From NCBI RefSeq assembly GCF_018863395.1, contig NZ_JAHKRR010000013.1:1-64000 (forward strand): DNA of 64,000 bases, given 5' to 3'. The notes under the pieces were generated by a model. The model made no database searches, was not told the origin of the DNA, and was given only the letters and a program-made list of their open reading frames with translations. Every line of letters begins with the position of its first letter. Positions within the stretch are counted from its first letter, which is position 1. Shown piece after piece: positions 27,891-36,476 of the stretch. The stretch comes from Sinomicrobium weinanense (GTDB lineage: Bacteria; Bacteroidota; Bacteroidia; Flavobacteriales; Flavobacteriaceae). The translations under genes were made by a program, and so were the position numbers.

Positions 27891-29801
27891 ATGGATCGAG
27901 TATTAGTTTTTTTAGCCTTTTTTATGTTTAATTGTATAGCTCAGGCCCAGCAGCCCAATATACTGTGGGTTACGATAGAGGATACCTCGCCTCATTTTAT
28001 AGGCTGTTATGGTAATGCAGATGCCAAAACACCCAATATAGACCGGTTATCAAGGGAAGGGGTAAAGTTTACCAATGCCTTTGCCAATGCCCCCGTATGC
28101 TCTCCCGCACGGACCACGATCATTACCGGGGTACTCAATGAAGTCCTGGGCACGGGGAACCATAGAAGTAAATACCCTTTACCTGATAAGATCAAGGGGT
28201 TTCCTTCCTATTTGAAAAAGGCGGGATGGTATACCTCCAACAATGCCAAAACTGATTATTCCGTGGGCGGTGCCCGTAAAATGATACGGGACTCCTGGAA
28301 CGAATCGTCCCGGGAGGCAGGCTGGTGGAAACGCACGGACGGGCAACCTTTTTTCAGTGTTTTTAACCATATGAACAGCCACCAGTCGCGCACCATGACC
28401 AACCCTTACAGATGGTACAGGGCCATGATCTACGATAGCTTGTCTGGGGAAGAACGTATAGGAGAAGCCGCATTCGAAATGCCTCCCCATTTTAATGACA
28501 GTGCAGAGATGCGCAGGTATTTTGCCAGGGTATACAATGCCATTTCGCTGACCGATAAAGAAATAGGAAAGCTACTCGATAAACTGGAAAAGGATGGCCT
28601 TAAGGACGATACCATTATCTTTTTTTATGCAGATCACGGAGAGGCCATTCCCCGTGGGAAATCCGGCTCCGCAGGAATAGGTTATAAGGTGCCCATGGTG
28701 GTCTGGTTCCCTGATAAGTACAAGGAATTATCTCCCTGGCCCATAGGTTCCGAAACGGACGAATTGATCTGTTTTGACGACCTGGCCCCTACGGTGCTCA
28801 GCCTGGCAGGGATAAAGCCACCGGAATATATGACAGGACGGCCCTTTATGGGAAAATACAGGAAAACCCCGGGAAAATATGTTTTTACCTCCCGGAACCG
28901 TATCGATGAAAGCCCCCAGCTGGCCAGGAGCATAACAGACGGCCGCTATATGTATACCAAGGTTTTTCAACCGCAATTCCCCGAGTTGGAATATCAGAAA
29001 TATGCCGATGTATCGGATATCGTAAAACAGATCAGGCAGGATTACAGCGATAATAAGCTTAACAAAGTGCAAAGTGAAATGATGGACAGCAGAAACGGAA
29101 GCGAGTACCTGTATGATATGGACAACGACCCCTGGAAGCTGCACAACCTGGCAAAAAAACCGGAATACAGGGAGAAGGTTTTTCTGCTGAAAGAAAAACT
29201 TTACCAGCATATTCTGGAGGTCAGGGACGTCATGTTCCTGCCGGAGTACACCATGGACAGTATTTCCGCGGAAATGACACCCTTTGAATACAGGTTACAA
29301 AAGGGATATGAACTAAAGAAAATCCTGGATCAGGCATTTCTATGCGGAGAACGGAAAAAGCCTGAGGAAATTCTGTCGGGACTGGAAAGTGAAAACAGGG
29401 ACGTGGTATACTGGAGCCTGATGGGAATTCAAAGCCTTCGGGAGATTGACCTTTCGGGGGTACGGCATAAGATCATGGAGAAGATGCACTCGTCCTATCT
29501 GCCGGTCAGAATATTGGCCGCTGCCATTGCTTTTGAAAGGCTGGGGGCAAAAGAAAAGGCGGCTTCGGCATTACGGCCCTTGCTGAAGTTCGATAATGAC
29601 CTTGTAACGTTACAGATGCTTCAGAATGTTCAGTATATGAAAGGAGGCCCCGAATTTTTTAAGGACGACCTCAAGGCATTTGTTGCACTCCGGAAACAGG
29701 ACAAAAGCTTTCTCAACAGTGTAAGTGTTGCCGAAACCACGCTTTTTATGCTGGGAGAAGGGGAGCTTTACTACGACAATATGAAAAAATGGATGGATTA
29801 A
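27891..29801 (+). CDS. sulfatase 1 (family S1, Cys type) with C-terminal helical extension
   Basis: Exported type I sulfatase, 636 aa, signal peptide ending at AQAQ. Metal-binding start PNILWVTIEDTSPHFIGCYG, formylglycine motif C-S-P-A-R with Cys70 (needs a maturation enzyme not encoded here), the metal site FYADHGEAIPRGKSG, and the GYKVPMVVWFPDK segment. The opening resembles N-sulfoglucosamine sulfohydrolase-like S1_8 members, but I would not fix the subfamily. After the sulfatase fold, about residues 480-636 form repeated helices (AAAIAFERLGAKEKAASALRPLL), HEAT-like and uncommon in sulfatases. It is in the operon with the GH2 gene and overlaps the esterase region downstream. The substrate is presumably a sulfate on the PUL glycan. 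Confidence 0.9.
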   Translation: MDRVLVFLAFFMFNCIAQAQQPNILWVTIEDTSPHFIGCYGNADAKTPNIDRLSREGVKFTNAFANAPVCSPARTTIITGVLNEVLGTGNHRSKYPLPDKIKGFPSYLKKAGWYTSNNAKTDYSVGGARKMIRDSWNESSREAGWWKRTDGQPFFSVFNHMNSHQSRTMTNPYRWYRAMIYDSLSGEERIGEAAFEMPPHFNDSAEMRRYFARVYNAISLTDKEIGKLLDKLEKDGLKDDTIIFFYADHGEAIPRGKSGSAGIGYKVPMVVWFPDKYKELSPWPIGSETDELICFDDLAPTVLSLAGIKPPEYMTGRPFMGKYRKTPGKYVFTSRNRIDESPQLARSITDGRYMYTKVFQPQFPELEYQKYADVSDIVKQIRQDYSDNKLNKVQSEMMDSRNGSEYLYDMDNDPWKLHNLAKKPEYREKVFLLKEKLYQHILEVRDVMFLPEYTMDSISAEMTPFEYRLQKGYELKKILDQAFLCGERKKPEEILSGLESENRDVVYWSLMGIQSLREIDLSGVRHKIMEKMHSSYLPVRILAAAIAFERLGAKEKAASALRPLLKFDNDLVTLQMLQNVQYMKGGPEFFKDDLKAFVALRKQDKSFLNSVSVAETTLFMLGEGELYYDNMKKWMD

Positions 29802-29815
29802 GCCTAAAAAAGATT

Positions 29816-30661
29816 ATGGGAAATACCACAAAATCAGGAGCCGTACTCCTGTTCGTTGCCCTGTTTGCAGTGATGCAGATAAGGGCACAATCATTCACTT
29901 ATGACAGGGAGGAATTCTACAAAAAAACACCTCAAAGGGCCCTGAAAATATCATTTGTCTATCCCGGTAAATGGAAGGAGAGGACGGATTGGCCCTTGGT
30001 GGTCTTTTTTCACGGAGGGGGCTGGAACTCGGGAAAAATAGGACAATTTGCCCCGTATGCCGAATATTTTGCAGAAAAAGGAATGGTCTGCGCCCTGGTA
30101 CAATACCGCCTGAAAAAGACAGACGGGACCGACCCGATAGCCTCCCTGATGGATGCCAAATCAGCCATAAGATACCTGAAAACAAATAGTGCCAAATACC
30201 GTATTGACCCCGAAAAGATAGTAGCTTCCGGAGGGTCGGCAGGAGGGCACCTTGCAGCAGCGGTAGAGCTTGTAAAGGACTTTAACGATGTTGGGGATGA
30301 TCTGTCTGTAAATACCAGGGTGGCAGCACTGGTGTTGTTCAATCCTGTGGTAGACAATGGCCCTGACGGGTATGGCTATGAAAGGCTGGGAGAACGTTAC
30401 AGAAAGTTTTCACCTTTTCACCAGGACAAGAAGGGGATGGCCGATGTGCTTGTTATGGTAGGAACAAAAGATAAACTTATTCCCGTGAAAACCATGGAGG
30501 ACTTTTGTAATGATATTGAAAATTCCGGTGGAAACTGTACGCTGGTCCTCTATGAAGGCGAAGGCCATGGTTTTTTTAATATAGCCCGTAAAAATGGGAG
30601 GTATTTCAGGGAAACCAGGGATGAGATGGAGAAGTTTCTCCGTGAAAGGAAATTCTTTTAG
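29816..30661 (+). CDS. alpha/beta-hydrolase esterase, carbohydrate esterase-like
   Basis: Exported serine esterase of the BD-FAE/Abhydrolase_3 type, 281 aa from ATG 29816 (a clean signal peptide ending IRAQ; ATG 29789 overlaps the sulfatase). Visible machinery: oxyanion loop FFHGGGWNSGK, nucleophile elbow GGSAGG with Ser141, acid residue in VGTKDKLIPV, and catalytic His in YEGEGHGFFN. Related enzymes remove acetyl, feruloyl or other acyl groups from plant and algal polysaccharides. It sits 14 bp after the sulfatase and 28 bp before a GH2, so it most likely deacylates an oligosaccharide of the same pathway. A relic of a related gene is at 27652-27786. Confidence 0.85.
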   Translation: MGNTTKSGAVLLFVALFAVMQIRAQSFTYDREEFYKKTPQRALKISFVYPGKWKERTDWPLVVFFHGGGWNSGKIGQFAPYAEYFAEKGMVCALVQYRLKKTDGTDPIASLMDAKSAIRYLKTNSAKYRIDPEKIVASGGSAGGHLAAAVELVKDFNDVGDDLSVNTRVAALVLFNPVVDNGPDGYGYERLGERYRKFSPFHQDKKGMADVLVMVGTKDKLIPVKTMEDFCNDIENSGGNCTLVLYEGEGHGFFNIARKNGRYFRETRDEMEKFLRERKFF

Positions 30662-30689
30662 AAGACAGGACCGGTCCTGTTGATCGTTT

Positions 30690-33143
30690 ATGGATATGAC
30701 AACAACAACAATAGTAAAAACATTTCTTTTTTGGGGACTGCTGTTTTCGCTTTCGGCTTTTGCCGGTACCGGCAGGGAACAGGTTACTTTGGACAGAAGC
30801 TGGCGTTTTTATTTGGGAGAAGCAGAACACGCCTATAAAAAAGATTATGACGACAGCCACTGGCGTATGCTGGACCTTCCCCATGACTGGAGTATAGAAG
30901 GGGAATATGACAAGAACAATCCGGCCGGAATCAGCGGTGCATTTTTACCTACGGGTATAGGATGGTATAGAAAAAAGATCGAATATCGGCCGGACTGGAA
31001 TACAAAAAGGGTCTATATTCTTTTCGACGGGGTATACATGAATTCAACCGTATACATCAACGGAAAGAAACTGAGAACGCGGCCGTATGGTTATATAGGC
31101 TTTCAGTACGATCTCACGGACCACTTGGTGCCCGGCACAAATACGATTGCCGTAAAAGTGGACCATTCCAAAGCCCCGAGCGGAAGGTGGTATACGGGAT
31201 CGGGCATATACCGGCATGTAAATCTCCTGGTAACGAACCAGGTTCACCTGTCCAGGCACGGGGTGCAGGTAAAAAGTGGCCTGGAGCGGCTGGGCCTCGC
31301 TTTTGCCCGGATCACTTCCACCGTTGAAAACCATACACCGTCATCTCAGTCCATAGTATTGGAACAGGTACTCAAAGACAGGGAAGGCCATATGGTCCTA
31401 AAACAGAGATCCGGGGAAATAAAAGTCCTGGGCAAAGAAGATATTGACCAGGAAATAAAACTGAAAAACCCGTTATTGTGGTCGGCTGAAAGCCCTGAAA
31501 ACAGGTATGTGCTACAAACAAAGGTGTTGAACCCCGAAGGAGGTGTACTGGACGAGAGATCAACCGTTATAGGTTTCCGAAAAATTGAAGTATCGGTAGA
31601 AGAAGGCTTGCGGGTCAATGGAAAAAAAACGATCATAAAGGGCATGTGCATGCACCACGATGCCGGTCCCGTAGGAACAGCCGTCCCGGAAGATGTGTTG
31701 CGCAGAAGGTTAAAACTGCTCAGGGAAATGGGATGTAATGCGATAAGGACCACACACAATCCCTTTGCCCCGGAATTTTACAGGATGTGCGACGAAATGG
31801 GATTTTATGTGATGGACGAAGCCTTCGACGGATGGGAAGTGGCCAAGGCCGAACATGACTATGGCAATTATTTTGAAGAATGGTGGAAGAAAGACCTCGA
31901 AGAGTTTATTAAAAGGGACATCAACCACCCCAGCATAATATTCTGGAGCATAGGGAATGAAGTACGCGGTTTTACGGATAAACGCCAGCATGAACTGGTA
32001 GACTTTATTAAGGAATTGGACGATTCCCGCCCGATAACACAGGGGGAAGGAAGCAAGGGAACCGCAATTGAGATCGCCGGTATGAACGGACACGGGGAAT
32101 TTAAGGGGGCCATAGCCGGTTTTCATAAAAAACATCCCAGTAAACCTGTCATTGGCACCGAAATTACCCATACCTATCAGACCCGGGGAGTGTACAGGAC
32201 GAAGACCAGTTACAGGCGAAGGGACTTCCCGGCTCCCTGGGAAAAAGGACAGTCATTTGCCCCGATGAAAGACAAGGTATATCTGATCCCTGACCTTTTC
32301 GAAAAAGAAGTGTTTACGGAATATGAACTCCCTTACCAATCTTCTTACGACAATTCGATAGTCCGGATGGGGATCAGGGACTACTGGAAGGAAACAAAAG
32401 ATAAGCCATACTTTTTAGGGGCGTTCCGGTGGACGGCTTTTGACTACCTGGGAGAATCATTCGGATGGCCGGCACGTACGGCCCCTTTCGGCATTCTGGA
32501 CCTATGCGGGTTCCCTACGGATAATTATTACCTGTACCAGGCGATCTGGAGTGATAAACCCATGGTACATGTATTACCGCACTGGACCCACCCCGGGAAA
32601 GAAAATGTGAATATTCCTGTGGTCGTCTATACCAATACCGACGGGGCAGAACTTTTTCTGAACGGAAAATCCCTGGGTAAAAAGAAGCTGAAAGAAGGAG
32701 AACTGCAATTGGTATGGCAGGTTCCTTATTGCCCGGGAGAATTAAAGGCCGTGGCACAAACAGCTTCCAGACAAACCGTGACAAAGGCATATAAAACCGC
32801 CGGGAATCCCGAAACCATAAAGATCAGTACCGATCGCAAAAGCCTGTCCTATCAGGACAGGGATGTAGCCCACCTCGAAGTAAGTATTGCAGACAGCAAA
32901 GGTATTGAAGTCCCCCGGGCAAACAGGGAACTGCATGTCGAGGTTAAGGGCGGAGGGGAACTCATCGGACTGGAGAATGGAGATATTCTTGACCTCACAC
33001 CCCATATGGCACAAAACAGGAGGACTTTTAACGGTAAACTTCTGGCCCTGGTCCGGGCCGTTGACACAAATGAAGATATTGAGGTACTGATATCCGGAAA
33101 AGGCCTGGCCCCGGCCCGGATCCTACTGGAAAGATTACCCTGA
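30690..33143 (+). CDS. GH2 family glycoside hydrolase, 817 aa
   Basis: Second GH2 enzyme, shorter than LacZ and of a different subfamily, exported (signal up to SAFAG). Sugar-binding domain with WRFYLGEAEHAY, DLPHDWSIEGEYD and GAFLPTGIGWYRK, immunoglobulin domain, TIM barrel starting IKGMCMHHDAGPVG, with IRTTHNPFAPEFY, acid/base Glu424 in FWSIGNEVRG, and nucleophile Glu491 in IGTEITHTYQ. C-terminal beta domains follow (DUF4982-like NIPVVVYTNTDGAELFLNGKSLGKK and a final Big-like sandwich with EVKGGGELIGLENGD). Members are beta-galactosidases, glucuronidases or related exo-enzymes. It stands between esterase and sulfatase genes, so it may act after the ester and sulfate groups are removed. Confidence 0.9.
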   Translation: MDMTTTTIVKTFLFWGLLFSLSAFAGTGREQVTLDRSWRFYLGEAEHAYKKDYDDSHWRMLDLPHDWSIEGEYDKNNPAGISGAFLPTGIGWYRKKIEYRPDWNTKRVYILFDGVYMNSTVYINGKKLRTRPYGYIGFQYDLTDHLVPGTNTIAVKVDHSKAPSGRWYTGSGIYRHVNLLVTNQVHLSRHGVQVKSGLERLGLAFARITSTVENHTPSSQSIVLEQVLKDREGHMVLKQRSGEIKVLGKEDIDQEIKLKNPLLWSAESPENRYVLQTKVLNPEGGVLDERSTVIGFRKIEVSVEEGLRVNGKKTIIKGMCMHHDAGPVGTAVPEDVLRRRLKLLREMGCNAIRTTHNPFAPEFYRMCDEMGFYVMDEAFDGWEVAKAEHDYGNYFEEWWKKDLEEFIKRDINHPSIIFWSIGNEVRGFTDKRQHELVDFIKELDDSRPITQGEGSKGTAIEIAGMNGHGEFKGAIAGFHKKHPSKPVIGTEITHTYQTRGVYRTKTSYRRRDFPAPWEKGQSFAPMKDKVYLIPDLFEKEVFTEYELPYQSSYDNSIVRMGIRDYWKETKDKPYFLGAFRWTAFDYLGESFGWPARTAPFGILDLCGFPTDNYYLYQAIWSDKPMVHVLPHWTHPGKENVNIPVVVYTNTDGAELFLNGKSLGKKKLKEGELQLVWQVPYCPGELKAVAQTASRQTVTKAYKTAGNPETIKISTDRKSLSYQDRDVAHLEVSIADSKGIEVPRANRELHVEVKGGGELIGLENGDILDLTPHMAQNRRTFNGKLLALVRAVDTNEDIEVLISGKGLAPARILLERLP

Positions 33144-33158
33144 AAAATAAGATATCAA

Positions 33159-34679
33159 ATGCAAAAGCAATTAGTACACATTTCGGTTATGACCCTGTTT
33201 CTTTTGACAGCCCCGGTAGCATGTAAAAAAGATAAAAAGGGGGAACAATACCCTGAAAAACCCAATATTGTAATCATATATACGGACGATCTGGGGTATG
33301 GTGATGTAAGTTGCTATGGAGCACAGAAGATACAAACCCCGAATATAGACAGGCTGGCAAAAGAAGGGGTAAAGTTTACTTCCGGTTACGCCAGTTCAGC
33401 GACCTGCACCCCGAGCCGTTATGCTTTGCTGACCGGGAGCTACCCCTGGCGGAACAAGAAAGCGAAAATACTGCCGGGAACCGCACCTTTACTGATAGAT
33501 ACTGCACAGCAGACATTACCCGAAATGCTCAGAAAGGCAGGGTACTACACCGGTATTGTAGGAAAGTGGCACCTCGGGCTGGGAACGGGAAATGTAGACT
33601 GGAACGGGCATATATCGCCCGGGCCCAATGAAGTGGGGTTCGATTACTCGTTTATCATGGCCGCCACACAAGACAGGGTACCTACGGTCTATATAGAAAA
33701 CGGTAATGTCGTAGGGTTAGACCCCGAAGACCCCATAGCCGTCAGTTATAAAGAGAATTTCCCGGGAGAACCTACCGGGCTGGAAAATCCCGAAATGCTG
33801 CGTATGAAATGGCATCACGGGCATAATAACAGTATCGTGAACGGTATTCCGAGAATCGGATTTATGAAAGGAGGAGATCAGGCCAGATGGATCGATGAGG
33901 ATATGGCCGACCGTTTTCTTGAAAAGGCTCAGTCCTATGTCAGGGGCCATAAAGATAGCCCGTTCTTTTTGTATTATGCCATGCAACAACCCCATGTGCC
34001 CCGTACGCCCCATCCGAGGTTTGCCGGGACTACAGGTTTGGGGCCGAGGGGAGATGTCATTGCCGAGGCCGACTGGTGTATCGGTGAATTTCTGAAAACA
34101 CTGGAGGAAGAAGGCGTACTGGAAAACACCCTGATCGTATTTACCAGTGATAACGGCCCGGTATTGAATGACGGCTATTACGATGATGCCGTAGAAAAAC
34201 TCGGTGACCACAAACCGGCAGGACGGTTAAGAGGAGGCAAATACAGCCTGTTCGAGGGAGGTACGAGGGTTCCGTTTATAACCTACTGGAAAGGAAGAAT
34301 AAGTCCGCAGGTATCTGATGCCCTGGTATGCCAAATGGATCTATTGAAGTCCGTTTCCAGGCTGGTAGGAGGAGAAACAACAGGGACAGACAGCCGGGAT
34401 ATGCTCGATGAGTTCCTGGGCCAAAACACAAAAGGGCGGGAAACCCTGGTCTTGGAAGCTAACGGCAGAACAGCCATAAGAATGCGAAACTGGGTGATGA
34501 TACCACCTTACGAAGGGCCTGGGATCAGTCGCAATGTGAATATTGAAACAGGGAATGCCGACAGCTACCAGCTTTACGACCTGAAAATGGATATAGGACA
34601 ATGGGAAAACCTGGCTAAAACTTATCCCGATACCCTTAAACAAATGATCACCCGCCTGGACTCGATTAAGAAAAATTAG
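33159..34679 (+). CDS. sulfatase 2 (family S1, Cys type)
   Basis: Exported lipoprotein sulfatase (lipobox around Cys22), 506 aa. Hallmarks: PNIVIIYTDDLGYGDVSCYG (metal-binding Asp pair), formylglycine motif C-T-P-S-R with Cys83, GIVGKWHLGLG, YAMQQPHVPRTPHP, and VFTSDNGPVLNDG. The middle contains a long segment GNVVGLDPEDPIAVS that looks like an S1_15-type (galactose or GalNAc 6-sulfate) insertion, but this is a weak assignment. It directly follows the GH2 gene by 15 bp and precedes the GH30-like lipoprotein. It would remove a sulfate ester from galactose-like units. A maturation enzyme (anSME or FGE) must be elsewhere in the genome. Confidence 0.9.
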   Translation: MQKQLVHISVMTLFLLTAPVACKKDKKGEQYPEKPNIVIIYTDDLGYGDVSCYGAQKIQTPNIDRLAKEGVKFTSGYASSATCTPSRYALLTGSYPWRNKKAKILPGTAPLLIDTAQQTLPEMLRKAGYYTGIVGKWHLGLGTGNVDWNGHISPGPNEVGFDYSFIMAATQDRVPTVYIENGNVVGLDPEDPIAVSYKENFPGEPTGLENPEMLRMKWHHGHNNSIVNGIPRIGFMKGGDQARWIDEDMADRFLEKAQSYVRGHKDSPFFLYYAMQQPHVPRTPHPRFAGTTGLGPRGDVIAEADWCIGEFLKTLEEEGVLENTLIVFTSDNGPVLNDGYYDDAVEKLGDHKPAGRLRGGKYSLFEGGTRVPFITYWKGRISPQVSDALVCQMDLLKSVSRLVGGETTGTDSRDMLDEFLGQNTKGRETLVLEANGRTAIRMRNWVMIPPYEGPGISRNVNIETGNADSYQLYDLKMDIGQWENLAKTYPDTLKQMITRLDSIKKN

Positions 34680-34688
34680 GGGTGTAGG

Positions 34689-34740
34689 GACACTTATGAA
34701 GACTGCTGACGCTTCACTGGCAGTGACGCTTTTAAGTGTC
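34689..34740 (+). terminator. inverted repeat after sulfatase 2
   Basis: GACACTTA (34689-34696) pairs with TAAGTGTC (34733-34740), enclosing another small palindrome CACTGGCAGTG. It follows the sulfatase 2 stop by 9 bp and is followed by ATTTCAATTTTT. A plausible terminator separating the operon from the next gene. Confidence 0.4.
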
Positions 34741-34784
34741 ATTTCAATTTTTAGTGATTGGTACACTGCGCAAAAATTGATGGT

Positions 34785-34839
34785 AATTGATTGGTTTTTC
34801 ACAATAATTTAAGCGAAATAATATCAAATTCGTGATGTT
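34785..34839 (+). promoter_or_regulatory. PUL regulatory motif copy 1 (upstream of GH-A lipoprotein)
   Basis: The core is AATTGAT-N7-TCACAAT-A-ATT at 34785-34809. Ten bases on comes AATATCAAATTCGTGATGTT (34820-34839). The same layout and orientation relative to transcription are found at copies 2 and 3. It lies 84 bp before the ATG at 34894. It is a candidate binding site for an HTCS AraC domain. Confidence 0.55.
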
Positions 34840-34893
34840 GGTCATGGAATTTTCTTTTTGTTAACCAATCATAAAAACCAATTTCGTTAAATT

Positions 34894-36294
34894 ATGAAAA
34901 CACCTTTTTATTTAACCCCCAGAATCGTCGCGGTAGGAGCTGTTGCGATGATATTCCTTGTTTTTGCATGTGAAGAAAACCTTCGGGACACGGACCCGGG
35001 TGCGGGAGAAATGTCAATAAGTGTCCTTGCATCCGATTCGGAACTCGAAGTATTTCCCGATGTAACCTATCAGTATATGGATATGTATGGCACCGACAAT
35101 AAACTTTGTGTAGGTTCTTATCTGCGGGCCATCAGGAATGGAAACACGGCCTTTAAGGACAGCCTGGTTCAATATCTTTTTACGGATATCCAACACGATG
35201 TGCTCAGGATCCCCATCCGGCAGTGGCTTCATACGGAAGGAGGGACGACCCTCAATACCATGGACAGCATTTATAGTGACCTGGACAGTGTACTAACTTA
35301 TTTGACGGTAGATAAGCCCGGACTGGCCTATTTTGCAAGCCCAGCGGAAACCAGTACGCCCGACGAATATCCCGACTGGTTATTTCGAACCCCCGGTGAT
35401 AAAACGACATTTAAGCACTATGCATACGGCCAGCTTGTCGGGGAATACCTGAACTATCTGCAATCCAAAGGCTATAATATCCAATACCTGGGTCTTTATA
35501 ACGAAGATAGTTTTGTGAAACCTCAACATATCAGGTACTGTAAGAATGGCCTGGAAAGCGTCATCGGTTCGGCGGCCATGGACCAGCTCACATTTGTAGG
35601 CCCGGACCGATGGGGGATCTACTGGATGGTTGATTGGCTGAACAATCATTTCATAGGTTCGGATTATATGGATGAACTCGATGTGATCGGAACGCATTTC
35701 TATGACGATGGAGAAGAGGGAAATGACAATAATACTTCGTCCTGGACCGATTTTGCCACAGCAATGAATTCGGTAAACAAACCCTCCTGGTTCACCGAAT
35801 CGAACAGGTTTAACCTGGGTACGGGGATGGATGGATTAACGGCAGGCCTGGACCATATCTGGGACCCCATTAAAAAAGGTAAGGTGAACGGCGTTATCAG
35901 CTACTGGGGCTCATTATGGATATTAAAACAGAATTTTTCCACCGGGAAACCCATGCGGGATAAGGAATACTACGGATACAAAAAATTTGTCAATACATCG
36001 AAAGGCAAACAGCAGGTAAGGGCGTACGGAGGGCCCAATGTCAGGTTAATGGCCTTCAGGGACGGTTCCCGGCTTGTCATTATGATATTGAATAGATCTA
36101 CCATTGATTTCGAAGGGGTAACGATTAAAATTAATGACGGATACCAGATTGACAGAAGCCTTACCAGGACCAGGTGGACTCCGGGCTCGGCGGTTGAAGG
36201 TGATACCACTACGTGGACGCCCCCGGATTCCACCACGCTCACCCAGCCGGTTCCGGCAAAGTCGTTCATCGTCTTTACGATGGATATTATATGA
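34894..36294 (+). CDS. clan GH-A glycoside hydrolase lipoprotein, GH30-like, unclassified
   Basis: Exported lipoprotein (lipobox VFAC, Cys26), 466 aa. The fold is read as a TIM barrel plus a small C-terminal beta domain. DVLRIPIRQWLH is an early strand, LAYFASPAETSTPDEYP a substrate-loop region, and YLGLYNEDSF carries a likely acid/base Glu204 after a strand-4-type motif. SWFTESNRFNLG contains the likely nucleophile Glu302. The tail VRLMAFRDGSRLVIMILNRS is a GH30-type beta-sandwich. The sequence is too divergent for me to name the GH family. It stands alone behind the shared regulatory motif, separated from sulfatase 2 by a hairpin, and converges with the GH59-like gene. Confidence 0.7.
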   Translation: MKTPFYLTPRIVAVGAVAMIFLVFACEENLRDTDPGAGEMSISVLASDSELEVFPDVTYQYMDMYGTDNKLCVGSYLRAIRNGNTAFKDSLVQYLFTDIQHDVLRIPIRQWLHTEGGTTLNTMDSIYSDLDSVLTYLTVDKPGLAYFASPAETSTPDEYPDWLFRTPGDKTTFKHYAYGQLVGEYLNYLQSKGYNIQYLGLYNEDSFVKPQHIRYCKNGLESVIGSAAMDQLTFVGPDRWGIYWMVDWLNNHFIGSDYMDELDVIGTHFYDDGEEGNDNNTSSWTDFATAMNSVNKPSWFTESNRFNLGTGMDGLTAGLDHIWDPIKKGKVNGVISYWGSLWILKQNFSTGKPMRDKEYYGYKKFVNTSKGKQQVRAYGGPNVRLMAFRDGSRLVIMILNRSTIDFEGVTIKINDGYQIDRSLTRTRWTPGSAVEGDTTTWTPPDSTTLTQPVPAKSFIVFTMDII

Positions 36295-36357
36295 TGTTTT
36301 TATCTTTCGGATAAATCTTTGAAAAACGATTGTTAAACAGGACCCTAAATTTAAGGA

Positions 36358-36430
36358 GGTGTCTAAAAAGTGGATCACACGTCAACCTGACTTGTTTCGG
36401 AATGACGATTTACAAAACTTTTTAGACACC
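36358..36430. repeat. 14-nt inverted repeat between convergent genes
   Basis: GGTGTCTAAAAAGT (36358-36371) and ACTTTTTAGACACC (36417-36430) are exact reverse complements, 45 bp apart. They lie between the stops of the GH-A lipoprotein (plus) and the GH59-like gene (minus). It may be a bidirectional terminator or a small MITE-like relic resembling the repeat before susC2. Confidence 0.5.
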
Positions 36431-36476
36431 CTTCTAAGCTTTAATGCCCTGATTTTTTTGGGATATTCCCGGAACC

